Position numbers and translations under genes: made by a program. Positions 10,311 through 19,539 of a DNA stretch of 64,000 nucleotides are shown piece by piece (the first letter of the stretch is position 1; each line of letters opens with the position of its first letter). Under the pieces are notes generated by a model. The model saw nothing but the letters and a program-made list of their open reading frames with translations. It was not told where the DNA came from and did no database searches. The DNA is taken from the NCBI GenBank assembly GCA_013306675.1, contig JABLUY010000001.1, forward strand, positions 248,001-312,000, in the 5' to 3' direction. The DNA is from Thraustochytrium sp. TN22 (Eukaryota > Sar > Bigyra > Thraustochytrida > Thraustochytriidae).

Positions 10311-10366
10311 CCCCTTTCTTCACATGAACATACCATTTTGCTCTTCGTTCCATCTTTAAGTTAGAT

Positions 10367-13300
10367 TTAGCTCGGCACAACGCTAGAAGGAGCCGCGGAG
10401 GAAGATGCGCCAGACTTGGCGGTGATTCTCTCTCTGTTGAGGGCGGTGGCGCCGGTGCCGGAAGATGCCGGGGCGCCAGCAATGGAGAAGTAGACCTTTG
10501 GCAAGAAGATGAGCGCAGTGGTGGAGAAGTCATTGAGGAAGATGGCAATGCTGCGAATGAAGAGCGAGGTCTCGGAGTCGTCGGCGGTGAGGATGATGAC
10601 TGGAAGCGCAAGCAGGAGCACCTGCAGGTTGCCGATCATGGCAAGACTGAGGTATTTGGATTCAGCGAAAACGCCGTTGACCTTGCGGCAGAGGTAGCTC
10701 AGGTAAGCGCCGTAGAAGAGCAGGCCGAGGTGGTAAATGGCGATCACCGTGACAAAACTGGAGGCGGTGGGGCTTTGACAGGAGCCGTTGAGCGGGTCGT
10801 TAACGTCGCGGACGAACTTGAGCGGGTCCGAGACTGTCCAGGCAAGAATGATGACGAGCTCGATGGACACGAGCGTGGCTAGGTACATGAGCGTAACCTT
10901 GAGCGAGACGCCCTTGGCCTTCTTGAGAGAAGCGGCGCTGCGGAAAACACGCGCCACGCGCTGGATCTTGACGATCATGGAGCAGTAGGTGATGGCGAAG
11001 CCAAGCCCATAGAACCACGGCTGTGCCATGCAACCCCAGTTGGCACGCGCGTTAAAGCCATCGCCGGCCGGCGGTCCAACGCTGTCGTCCATCACCATCA
11101 CGAAGTTGGTGATGGAGGAGACCATGGCGCCAGCGCCGACAAGGATGAGGAGCAGCGGCTGCGAGGCGCGTACAATGACGTGGCGGCGCATGATCACTGT
11201 CCACACGATGCAGGCGAAGGCAAAGGTCGCGTTGAGGCCGCCCAGAGCCATGGCGATGGCCTTGACGCTGTCAATGTTCGCCTTGTCCTCGTCCAGGGAG
11301 CACGTCATGACCACCTCTTGCGTGAGTGTCGACTCACAGCCAGCGTACGCGGAGGACTCGTTCACGGCGAAGCTTGCCACGAAGTAAAACCCGCATTCGC
11401 AGCGGCTCGGCCAGCCGTCCTCTTGTGGAATGCAGTACGCGTTCTCCGGGCAACCGGAGTCGTCGCCGGCGCAGACTGCTGGAGCAGGGGCGTCTGTGAA
11501 CATGGAAAGAACGTAGGACGTGATGTCAACGCCGTCAACGCGGCGTTTGGCCGGGAGCACGTAGATGATCTTCGTCTCTGTGGAGCCGCTCGTTGCGCTG
11601 TTCCAGGGAACACTGACAAAGCCACCGCCAACGTTAAAGGCCGCAGTGCGGAGGTCATTGGAGAACTCATTCCCGAGCGATGACACAGCCTGCTGCTGCT
11701 GCACGAACTCCAGGTACGGCTCCGGGATGGAGGTGTTCCAGCTGCCGTGCGCACTTTGGTCCCCGTGCGCAAGCAGGAAGAACCTTTCGTCAAGGATGAT
11801 GGGGAAGAAGTCCGGCGCCATTGCGTAGGCGCCCTCGGCGCCCTCGTTGACCGAATCCAGCACAGCCTGCATCTCGTCATCCGTCTTGGCGAGCTGAAGC
11901 GCAGTGACTAGGTTGCCCACCACAGCACGCGCGTTCCGCTCAGAGCACGGTGCCGAGAACCGTGCGGAGCACGCCTGGTCCCCAGGCGCCTGCGTCACAG
12001 TGTAGCCGTTGAAGAGGTAGTACTCATGGTCGTACTTGCTGATCTTGTTCACAAAGGCCGCAAAGGGCGCGAAGCCGGGGGCCGCCGGAAGCTCCATCCA
12101 GCCGCCGCCCGTATTGGCGTAGGCCTGGAGCTCGGCGTGGAGCGCGGCCGCCTGCGTGTTGTCAATGTTGCGCACCGCGAGCACGTCTGCAAGCTCGAGG
12201 CCCACGACCGTCGGGTCCAGACTGTCCACCATGACGGTCCCGTTATAGTCGACGAGCGCAATGCCAAAGCCGCCGGCCTTTTGGTACTCATCCAGAGTAG
12301 TAAGCTTCTCGAAAGTTGGCAGTGCCGGCACATCGGTGAGCAGCTCCACCTCGGCGTGCGCGCTGAGCGAGAGCACATTGCCGATGGAGCAGGGCTCGCT
12401 GTAGTCCGCAGAGCACAAAGTACAAAGCGCGGCCTCCGCATCAGGGTCGATGATGTGGTTGAAGCCGGTTCCGACCATGTACTCCACGCCAAAGCGTGTG
12501 AAGCCGGTGATGAAACTGACCTTTTGGCGCAGCTCCTGCTGCTCCCCAATCATCCAGTCGTACGTGGCCCAGCCGCCGCCAGCCAACGCGGCATCCGCGA
12601 AGACAAAGTGGAGCTCCGTACCGTTCGAGAAGGACGGGTCCACAACACTCGCCGTCACGCTGAAGTGGTCCAATCCGATGTAGACAAGCTTCTTGTGGCC
12701 CAGCACACGCTGCGGCCAGTCCAGCTCGTACGCGAAGAGGTACCACGTACCATCGCGGAAGGTCGAGTCGCGCGGGTAGCTGATCTCTGTCCACAGCTCG
12801 ACAAGATCTCCCTCGGTGACTGCGTCCATGCCGCGCGTGAGCACGCTGCCAATGAGAGATCGCACATTCTGGATGCTGCAGCGGCGGTTCACAGAGTTCG
12901 GGCAGGTGTCCACATCCATGCGCGGCAGCTGCCGCCGCGCGATCGCCGAGACCACCACGTACTTGAGGCCGTCAGCCGTCGCCGTCACCTCACGTGCGTA
13001 GCCGAAGTGCGCCACAGGTTCCTCGGGGCGTTCCTCCGACGCGAACGCGAACTTAAACCAGCCGTCGTTGGCGTCCAGAGCAGCCGTCTTGATCTCGTCG
13101 GAAAGCTGCTCCTGCAGTGTCAGCACACCCAGCTCCAAAGCGATCTCGGCCATGGTCTTCCCATTCAGGGTGGTGTCGCGTCCATTTGCCACACACGTCA
13201 TATCGCTCTCCAAAAAGACGTACGGCGAGAAACCGAAGCCGTCGTGCACGTTGCGCGACTTGGCGTTCACAAGCGCCATCAGGGTCGTCAAGGCACTTCC

Positions 13301-13504
13301 GTCAGCCGCGTTCTCCACCTCTTCGCTCAGGTCATCCACGAGACGGTGCACATTGTTGAAGGAACACTGCGTCGAGTAGCCGGCAGAGCACGCCGGGAAG
13401 GGAGGCGACCGCCGGTCGTCCAGCAGGCGAGCAGGCCGCGCAGTCGCGGCATGCACGCTAACAAGCGCCGCCACGAGCGCGGCTACAGCGCTCGAGCGCG
13501 CCAT
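10367..13504 (-). CDS. Class C (GABA-B-like) seven-helix receptor with four tandem Cache-like ectodomain units and an EGF-like module
   Basis: 1045 residues in one exon. Residues 1-22 are a signal peptide. The ectodomain holds four units of about 150-165 residues, each opening with a Cys motif: GYSTQCSFNNV (C39/C46), CPNSVNRRCSIQNV (C201/C209), CSADYSEPCSIGNV (C364/C372) and CSARFSAPCSERNA (C512/C520). Unit 1 continues with Cache-type text (VHDGFGFSPYVFLE, then NGKTMAEIA). Residues about 678-723 form a Cys-rich EGF-like segment (CPENAYCIPQ, RCECGFYF). Seven hydrophobic helices follow (about 745-1005). They include RRHVIVRASQPLLL before helix 2, typical of the class C/GABA-B group, and the Cys pair C825/C909 expected to bridge helix 3 and loop 2. 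The cytoplasmic tail is short and Ser-rich. It probably senses small extracellular ligands and couples to G proteins; the ligand is unknown. Confidence 0.88.
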   Translation of the reverse strand: MARSSAVAALVAALVSVHAATARPARLLDDRRSPPFPACSAGYSTQCSFNNVHRLVDDLSEEVENAADGSALTTLMALVNAKSRNVHDGFGFSPYVFLESDMTCVANGRDTTLNGKTMAEIALELGVLTLQEQLSDEIKTAALDANDGWFKFAFASEERPEEPVAHFGYAREVTATADGLKYVVVSAIARRQLPRMDVDTCPNSVNRRCSIQNVRSLIGSVLTRGMDAVTEGDLVELWTEISYPRDSTFRDGTWYLFAYELDWPQRVLGHKKLVYIGLDHFSVTASVVDPSFSNGTELHFVFADAALAGGGWATYDWMIGEQQELRQKVSFITGFTRFGVEYMVGTGFNHIIDPDAEAALCTLCSADYSEPCSIGNVLSLSAHAEVELLTDVPALPTFEKLTTLDEYQKAGGFGIALVDYNGTVMVDSLDPTVVGLELADVLAVRNIDNTQAAALHAELQAYANTGGGWMELPAAPGFAPFAAFVNKISKYDHEYYLFNGYTVTQAPGDQACSARFSAPCSERNARAVVGNLVTALQLAKTDDEMQAVLDSVNEGAEGAYAMAPDFFPIILDERFFLLAHGDQSAHGSWNTSIPEPYLEFVQQQQAVSSLGNEFSNDLRTAAFNVGGGFVSVPWNSATSGSTETKIIYVLPAKRRVDGVDITSYVLSMFTDAPAPAVCAGDDSGCPENAYCIPQEDGWPSRCECGFYFVASFAVNESSAYAGCESTLTQEVVMTCSLDEDKANIDSVKAIAMALGGLNATFAFACIVWTVIMRRHVIVRASQPLLLILVGAGAMVSSITNFVMVMDDSVGPPAGDGFNARANWGCMAQPWFYGLGFAITYCSMIVKIQRVARVFRSAASLKKAKGVSLKVTLMYLATLVSIELVIILAWTVSDPLKFVRDVNDPLNGSCQSPTASSFVTVIAIYHLGLLFYGAYLSYLCRKVNGVFAESKYLSLAMIGNLQVLLLALPVIILTADDSETSLFIRSIAIFLNDFSTTALIFLPKVYFSIAGAPASSGTGATALNRERITAKSGASSSAAPSSVVPS

Positions 13505-15451
13505 GGATTCCTGACGATGCGATGAGGCTGCCGGCTCGAATCGCGCAATGCCAATCTGCGAGCAGGAAGAGCAGAGCTGCGGCGAAGCGGTTGAGATTTC
13601 TCCTTAGCCAGCGGGCCAGATTAGCCGACCAGAGTAACCGATTCGAAGCCAAGCGCCTCGTAATGGCTCCGCTTAGCGTGGCCCAACGACATGAACACCA
13701 GCACGGCGAGGCAAATCTCTCCAGTGTCTGGCCCCGGGCTCGGGCATCCTTCGAATGCAACGGAAACTCGCGTGCATGCAAAGGCGCAAGAGCTTGACAG
13801 GGGCTCAAGCAGAGGTCGAAGCGACCCGGAACGCACCGTTCGCGCCAAGATTAGCTATCTAGCTACCAAGCCTTGGTCCTAGCGGTAGTAGGCTGCGCCT
13901 GTTCGTCTTTCCCCTTCACACCTTACTGAGCACCTCCGCGAAGATGCCGACCGGATGAGCTCCGCACGTATGTCACCGTCAAACTTCCCTAAACGACAGC
14001 GAGTGTCAGAGCCGTTACTCGGACGCGGAGCCAAGAGCCGCCGCTTGAGTGGTAGCTAGCCCTGACAGTGAAAGCGAAGCCTCTCACTGGTAACTTCCTC
14101 CGCCGCCGCAACGCCACCGGCGGCCAGTTGGTCCGGAGGTTGTACGTGCAGGACGAGAGGTTGCTTGGAAACCATTTGGCAGTTTGGCCGCACAGGAGCG
14201 AGCCTGAGGCAGGCAGCCTGAATGTGAGGCAGACGGGCAAAACTCGGAGCATCACTCGCATGCCTCCGCTCAGGATCGTGCCGGTGGCCATGCGAGCGGG
14301 CCATCGGCTGGCCCGCTTACTGTTAGTAGGAGAGGCAGCAGCAGGTACGACGACCCGAAACCGTCCATTTGCATCTGCGCGAGCTGAGGCGCAACTGCGC
14401 CGTCAGCTGAGTGCCACAACACAACATTGGCGACTTGGACGCAGAGGCTGCTCCAAGCTGGTCCGGTCTAACAAGCTCAGACCGCCACAGGTGCGTGGAC
14501 GGCGCAGTTGCGCTGTCGCATGGGCCTCGGATCGAGAGATCCAGGCCTTGAGCAAGACGAGTCTGAAGAGGGAAGAGAAACGAGAGCGGTGAAAGGAATT
14601 TCGCTCGGATGTGCAGAAGCTGCCGAGCGAGCGAGCGGACAAGAAAAAAACATTGCGCGAGAGTCAGGTCTTCCAGCTGATCGACCGTTGCTAACCTGCC
14701 AGAGGACAATTCGTTCCTTGGCTTGGGGCGCCTGGCACAGCCTAGCCCGGTCCGCTCGCGCAGGAGCTGGAGCGAGCGAGTTTGCGAGTTTCGAAGGGAC
14801 GAGAGAGAGAGAGAGAAAGAGAGGTTCTGTACCGGCGGGCCCATCGCCGATGTCCCCACCCACAGACGACACAGAAGTTGTACGCGCGAAATGAAAGACG
14901 ATGCCGAGCAGGAGGGTCATACCTAGGACTGTGGACGACAGATGGTGGTCCACTCATGGGTCACAAGCTCCGCTTCCGTCCCGTCTTGCTGCAGTTGGGC
15001 CAAACGACAGGATCGCTCAACCGCTCGCGAAGATGTTGCACACCAAGTCCAAAACGAAGCGTCTGACGGGTATTCTGGCCCAAGGTTGGAAATGCGAACT
15101 GAGCCTTCGCGCTGCCCGATTAGCCAAGCTATGCCAAGGCTCAAGCAAAAGACCCTGGAACACCGCGCTTGCAAAGCTTTCCGTCGCACCCGCGTCCTCC
15201 TACTTCGTTGTCACATGATGCGACGCACAAGCGAATTACCGTCGAGTCAGGGGCACTCTCAACACGAGCATGAGTTCCACGAGCACGTCGTCGGCGCTTG
15301 TGCTTTTCAACGTGTCTGTACTTGTGCTTGTGCGTGTGCGTCGTGTACTGGTGCTTGCCGTTGTTTGTCCTTGTTGTTGGCTGGTAGCCTGCAGCGGGAG
15401 GTTGTGGTGGGGCGCAAGCTGGCCGCAACAGAGAGTGAAAGGGAGCGGAGA
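13505..15451. other. Intergenic region between divergent receptor and PDK-type kinase genes
   Basis: About 1.9 kb. Several short frames are open, and the kinase frame itself extends upstream to 14942, but none reads like a known protein. A perfect 9-bp hairpin stands at 14295-14317, and GA-rich sequence occurs at 14800-14825. No tRNA or rRNA was recognised. Confidence 0.5.
14295..14317. other. Perfect short inverted repeat (9-bp stem, 5-nt loop)
   Basis: AGCGGGCCA pairs with TGGCCCGCT around the loop TCGGC. It lies in non-coding sequence between two divergent genes. No U-tract follows and no function is assigned. Confidence 0.7.
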
Positions 15452-15538
15452 ATGCTGGCGCGGGCGCGGGGCGTGGGCACGCGCGGCGGGCTGGGCGCGC
15501 GGGCCCGGCGGTGGAGCAGGGAGAGCTCGTCGCCGTTG

Positions 15539-15572
<34 letters not shown>

Positions 15573-16897
15573 TGTCGTCGTCCTCTTCCTCCTCGTTGTC
15601 GCCGTCAGGCGAGCCGCATGAAGGGCCAGCGCCGCACATGTCGTATTTGCGCCGCACGGCGCGCAGGAAGGCGACGCCGGTGAGCCTGAGCAACCTGTTC
15701 AGGTTCGGCAAGGCGTCGTACACGGACCGCGCGCAGCGGCTGCGTAACGCGCAGTTCCTGCACACGGAGCTGCAGATCCGCATCGCGCAGCGCGTGGTGG
15801 AGCTGGAGCAGCTGCCGCTGGGACTGCCGTACACAAACGCCATCCAGAGCGTGATCGGCTGGTACCAAGACTACTTCAACCGCGTTGCGGAGTCGCCCGT
15901 GCCGCGCACGGACGATGACGAGGAAGACTTTGCGGACATGCTTCGCTTCATCCTGCAGGACAACAGCGAGGTGATCGAGACGACCTCGCGCGGCGTGCTG
16001 GAGGTACGCGCGCAGATGCGCGGCTTCTCTCTGGACGACCAGCGCGTGGTGGACTCGGTGTTGAACCGCTTCTACCTGGCGCGCATTGGTCTGCGCTTTC
16101 TCATCGAGCACCACATCGAATCGCGCGAAGCACGTCCAGGCTATGCCGGAATCATCCAGAGCGAGTGCAGGCCGATCGACCTTGTTCTGGAGGCGGCAGC
16201 CGAGGCCACGGCGCTCTGCGAGCGGCAGCACGGGCTTGCGCCGCGTCTGGTGTGCAAGCAGCTGCACCGCCGCAAGATGGAGCGCTCGCGGGATGCCGAC
16301 TCGGCCGGAGATGACATCGTCTTCACCTACGTGCCGGTGCACCTGCGCTACATGCTTCTGGAGGTGATCAAGAACGCCTTTCGCGCGGTGGCCGAGTTTG
16401 AGTGCGCCACGGGTAGCGTCCTGGACCTCTCGCCCGTCGAGGTCACCATTGTGGAGGGTCCGCACGACATGGCGATCCGCGTAAGCGACCGCGGTGGCGG
16501 CATCGCGCGCTCCAAGCTTCCCCTCATCTGGAGCTACCTACACTCCACGGCGCAGGATCCGCGCATCCAGAACGCTTTGCTCGAGAACGGCCGCACCTCC
16601 CCAGTGCTCGCTGGCTATGGCGTCGGCCTCCCGCTTAGCCGCCTTTACGCGCGCTACTTTGGCGGCGACCTTGACATCAAGTCACTCGAGGGCTACGGCA
16701 CCGACGTCTACCTGCACCTGAGCCGTCTCGGCGAGAACTGCGAGAACCTGCCGCCCAGCGTCATGAGCTCGCCTGCGGAAGGTGACTCGAGCCTTCCCCG
16801 AGGCGCCTCCAACCTCTTCTTCTTCGGCGACCGCCGCACCTGGCAGGAGAATGTCCTCGTTGGCAACGCCGCCCCCTTTTACGAGCCCGACGTCTGA
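15452..16897 (+). CDS. Mitochondrial protein kinase of the pyruvate dehydrogenase kinase (PDK/BCKDK) family
   Basis: The frame is open from further upstream, but the ATG at 15452 begins a typical mitochondrial presequence (MLARARGVGTRGGLGARARR), giving 481 residues. A poly-Ser stretch follows (about 27-52), then the PDK helical domain (LSNLFRFGKASYTDRAQRLR). The GHKL ATPase part has an N-box (EVIKNAFRAVAE), G1 box (VSDRGGGI) and G2 region (AGYGVGLPLSRLYARYFGGD), ending with SLEGYGTDVYLHLSRLG as in plant and fungal PDKs. These kinases sit in the mitochondrial matrix and switch off the pyruvate or branched-chain ketoacid dehydrogenase complex by phosphorylating E1. The ending favours PDK over BCKDK, but the target is inferred. 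The Ser run separates presequence from fold and is unusual. Confidence 0.92.
15524..15610 (+). repeat. TCG/TCC/TCA trinucleotide repeat encoding poly-Ser
   Basis: Imperfect repeats of TCN codons, mostly TCG, encode some two dozen Ser broken by Leu and Pro in the N-terminal part of the PDK-family kinase. Confidence 0.9.
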
Positions 16898-17386
16898 CGA
16901 GCTGGCCGTCTTCCGAGCTGCCCATCGTCGCACCGGAGCACTGTAGCCTGCCAGTCCAAGCCGCAGCCATGCGCAGTCGTCTCCATCTCTTCGATCTCTT
17001 CAACCTGACGCGACGCGACGCAACGCGACCTGTGTGCTCTATGATCACCCGCGTGAGGCGGCGCGAGGCGCCTCCGGCGGGTTGCCGCTCGCTCGCTCGC
17101 CCACAAATGACGCCAGCAAGTCTGCCAGTGGGAGCAGACAGCCTGAGACGATCTGTGAGGGAATGCGAGTTTCCTTCGACTCCCATAATTACCAGAGCCC
17201 GCCCACTGCGCCCAGGCCTCGCCACGTGAGCCAGCCCTCGAGCCGCGCGTGCTCGCGTCGCCCTAAACGTGCTCGTGCTCACGATTCCGAGGCGTACTCC
17301 ACAACGCGGCACGTGCAGCAGTGTAGGCCCGGCGGCGGCCTGCAAGCAAACGCAGAACTGCAGGCGCGCGCAGCGCGACAGCGAGC
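16898..17386. other. Intergenic region between kinase and acyltransferase genes
   Basis: About 490 bp between two genes on the same strand. It must hold the 3' end of one and the promoter of the next. No gene or RNA is seen; a short ACGCGACGCGACG repeat occurs near 17010. Confidence 0.55.
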
Positions 17387-19399
17387 ATGGGCAACGCGCA
17401 GGGGCGGCGGGCGCAGCGGCGGCGGGTGCTGAGTGGCCTGCGCCGGCAGCCCGAGCCCGCGCAGGCGCAGGCGCAGGCGCAGGCGCAGCATGGCAAGGCG
17501 CAGAACCTGGGACATCATCCTGAGCACGGCAATACCTACCGGCGCGGCGATGGCGGCGGCGGCGCGGCGGGCGCGGCGGAGGCGGAGCCCGTGGCGGAGG
17601 GCATGTATCGCTTTCAAGACAAGCTGCCGCACCTGCCGGTGCCGGAGCTGGAGGATACGTGCGAGCGGTTCCTGGCGGCCGCCGCGGTGATGCTCGAGGA
17701 TGACGAGGAGGGCATGGCCGCCACGCGAAAGGCGGTGCGCGCCTTTGCAGAAGGTGCTGGGCCGGGGCTGCAGGAGGAGCTCAAGGCATATGCAGCTGAG
17801 CGCGACAACTACGTGGACGAGTTCTGGGATGCCGCCTACCTGGACGGGCCGGCGCCCATCGTGATGAACGTGAATCCCTTCTTCGTGCTGCAGAGCGACC
17901 CGGCGCGGCAGACGCAGGTCGCCCGTGCAGCCGGTCTGACCACGGCCATGCTGCAGTTCGCCGCGGCCATCCGTCGTGAAGCACTCGAGGTCGACATGGT
18001 GCGCGGGCACCCGCTGTGCATGTCGCAGTTCAAGCGCATGTTCGGCAGCGCGCGCATTCCCGGCGCGCACGGCGATCGCATCGACACCGCCTACGATGCC
18101 ACGCACGTCGTAGTCATGTGCCGCGGTCAGATCTATCGTGTGGAGGTGCTCGCGGAGGACACCTCGCTTCTCCTGTCCGAGGAGGACCTCGCGGAGCAGC
18201 TGAGCGCCATTGTGGAGGACGCCGCTTCGCTCGACCCGCAGCAGGCGCAAGCCACCTCTATCGGCGCACTCACGGGGGAATCGCGGCCCGTTTGGGCACG
18301 CGTGCGCGGTGACCTGGAGGAGTACGATGCCGCGAATGCGGCCTCGCTCGCAGTCGTGGATGCTGCGCTTCTGGTGCTCTGTCTAGACGCGTGCTCGCCC
18401 GAGAACTCGCTGGAGGCGGCGCGCAACGGACTACGCGGTCTGGACGTTGTGGACGCGGACGGCGTGCAGGTCGGCACGGTCTTCAACCGCTGGTACGACA
18501 AGCTCTGCCTGATCGTGTGCGAAGACGGCGGCGCGCAGCTCAACTTTGAGCACACGCCCACGGACGGCCACACTGTCCTGCGCATGGTGAGCGACGTGCA
18601 TGACGCGACAGTAGGAGCGAGCAAGTCCAAGGTGCGGCGGTCTGGCAGCCGGCGCGGCATGCCGCCGGCCGAGGAGCCCTGCAAGCTCCAGTTCCACTTG
18701 GACGAGGGGCTGCTGCGAGCGGTGGAGGATGCGCAGACGCGGCTCGTGCAGGACTTCGTGGAGCCCTTTGAGATGTCCTGCCTCGAGTTCTCGTCCTTTG
18801 GTAAGCGCGAGATCGCCGCGCACAAGCTGAGCCCGGACGCCTTTGTGCAGATGTGCATGCAGGCCGCGCTCTACCGCGTGACGGGCGGCTCGCACAACAC
18901 GTACGAGTCGGTCATGACCAAGGGCTTCCTCAAGGGCCGCACGGAGGCGGGGCGCACGCTGACGCCCGAGGCCAAGGCCTTTGCGGCGGCGCTGCACGAC
19001 GAGGCGCTCAGCCGCGACGACAAGCGCGCCGCGCTCGCCGAGGCCGTCCGTGCGCACTCCGACATGACACGGCGCTGCGGTCAGGGCCAGGGCGTGGACC
19101 GTCATCTCTATGCGCTCAAGTGCCTGTGGGCGCTGGAGCACAAGGGGGAGCCGGCGCCGTCGATCTTCGGCTCGCCGGGCTACGCGCGACTAGGCGAGAC
19201 CATCCTGTCCACGAGCAACTGCGGCAACCCGGCGCTGCGCCTCTTCGGCTTTGGCCCGGTGTCCGAGGACGGCGTCGGCATCGGCTACATTATCAACGAC
19301 GGCGGAGTGTCCTACAGCCTATGCAGTAAGTCGCTCCCCATGGACGACCTGCGCGACGCGCTAGAGGCCGTCATGGTCGAGATGCGGGCGCTCCTCTAA
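17387..19399 (+). CDS. Carnitine/choline acyltransferase family protein
   Basis: 670 residues, close to the usual length of carnitine acetyltransferases. The N-terminus MGNAQGRRAQRRR is followed by an Ala-Gln repeat (about 25-35). The family signature LPHLPVPELEDTCERFL lies near residue 80. The catalytic His is in FEHTPTDGHT (His near 389), and the substrate-site STSN motif is near 608, followed by GYIINDGGVSYSL. The family transfers acyl groups between CoA and carnitine (or choline) and usually serves fatty-acid transport and acyl-CoA buffering. Neither a clear PTS1 tail (the end is RALL) nor a classic mitochondrial presequence is present. Gly2 could accept myristate, although position 6 is Gly rather than Ser/Thr. 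Chain-length and acceptor specificity cannot be told. It converges on the LIM gene with 140 bp between stops. Confidence 0.9.
   Translation: MGNAQGRRAQRRRVLSGLRRQPEPAQAQAQAQAQHGKAQNLGHHPEHGNTYRRGDGGGGAAGAAEAEPVAEGMYRFQDKLPHLPVPELEDTCERFLAAAAVMLEDDEEGMAATRKAVRAFAEGAGPGLQEELKAYAAERDNYVDEFWDAAYLDGPAPIVMNVNPFFVLQSDPARQTQVARAAGLTTAMLQFAAAIRREALEVDMVRGHPLCMSQFKRMFGSARIPGAHGDRIDTAYDATHVVVMCRGQIYRVEVLAEDTSLLLSEEDLAEQLSAIVEDAASLDPQQAQATSIGALTGESRPVWARVRGDLEEYDAANAASLAVVDAALLVLCLDACSPENSLEAARNGLRGLDVVDADGVQVGTVFNRWYDKLCLIVCEDGGAQLNFEHTPTDGHTVLRMVSDVHDATVGASKSKVRRSGSRRGMPPAEEPCKLQFHLDEGLLRAVEDAQTRLVQDFVEPFEMSCLEFSSFGKREIAAHKLSPDAFVQMCMQAALYRVTGGSHNTYESVMTKGFLKGRTEAGRTLTPEAKAFAAALHDEALSRDDKRAALAEAVRAHSDMTRRCGQGQGVDRHLYALKCLWALEHKGEPAPSIFGSPGYARLGETILSTSNCGNPALRLFGFGPVSEDGVGIGYIINDGGVSYSLCSKSLPMDDLRDALEAVMVEMRALL
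17459..17488 (+). repeat. (GCGCAG)5 hexanucleotide repeat
   Basis: Five copies encode alternating Ala-Gln near the N-terminus of the acyltransferase. Confidence 0.95.
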
Positions 19400-19499
19400 C
19401 TCATTGGGGATTTGAACACCTTGCTACTACAGCTTGCATAACATTCGTCTTATTTGCAGAGGCTCCCTCGTTGCGCGCGTGCTAACTTGACTTATGCCG

Positions 19500-19515
19500 G
19501 GCTAGCTAGCTAGCT
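19500..19515. repeat. (GCTA)n tract between convergent genes
   Basis: About four copies of a self-complementary tetranucleotide stand between the acyltransferase and LIM stop codons. A similar CTAG run precedes the gene at 28474-31239. Confidence 0.8.
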
Positions 19516-19539
19516 GGGCTGACTTGCTCTGTGGTTGGC

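Noticed and set aside
12026-13525. A 499-codon plus-strand frame opposite the receptor ectodomain
   Set aside because: Antisense shadow; no domain, while the minus strand has signal peptide, Cys motifs and seven helices.
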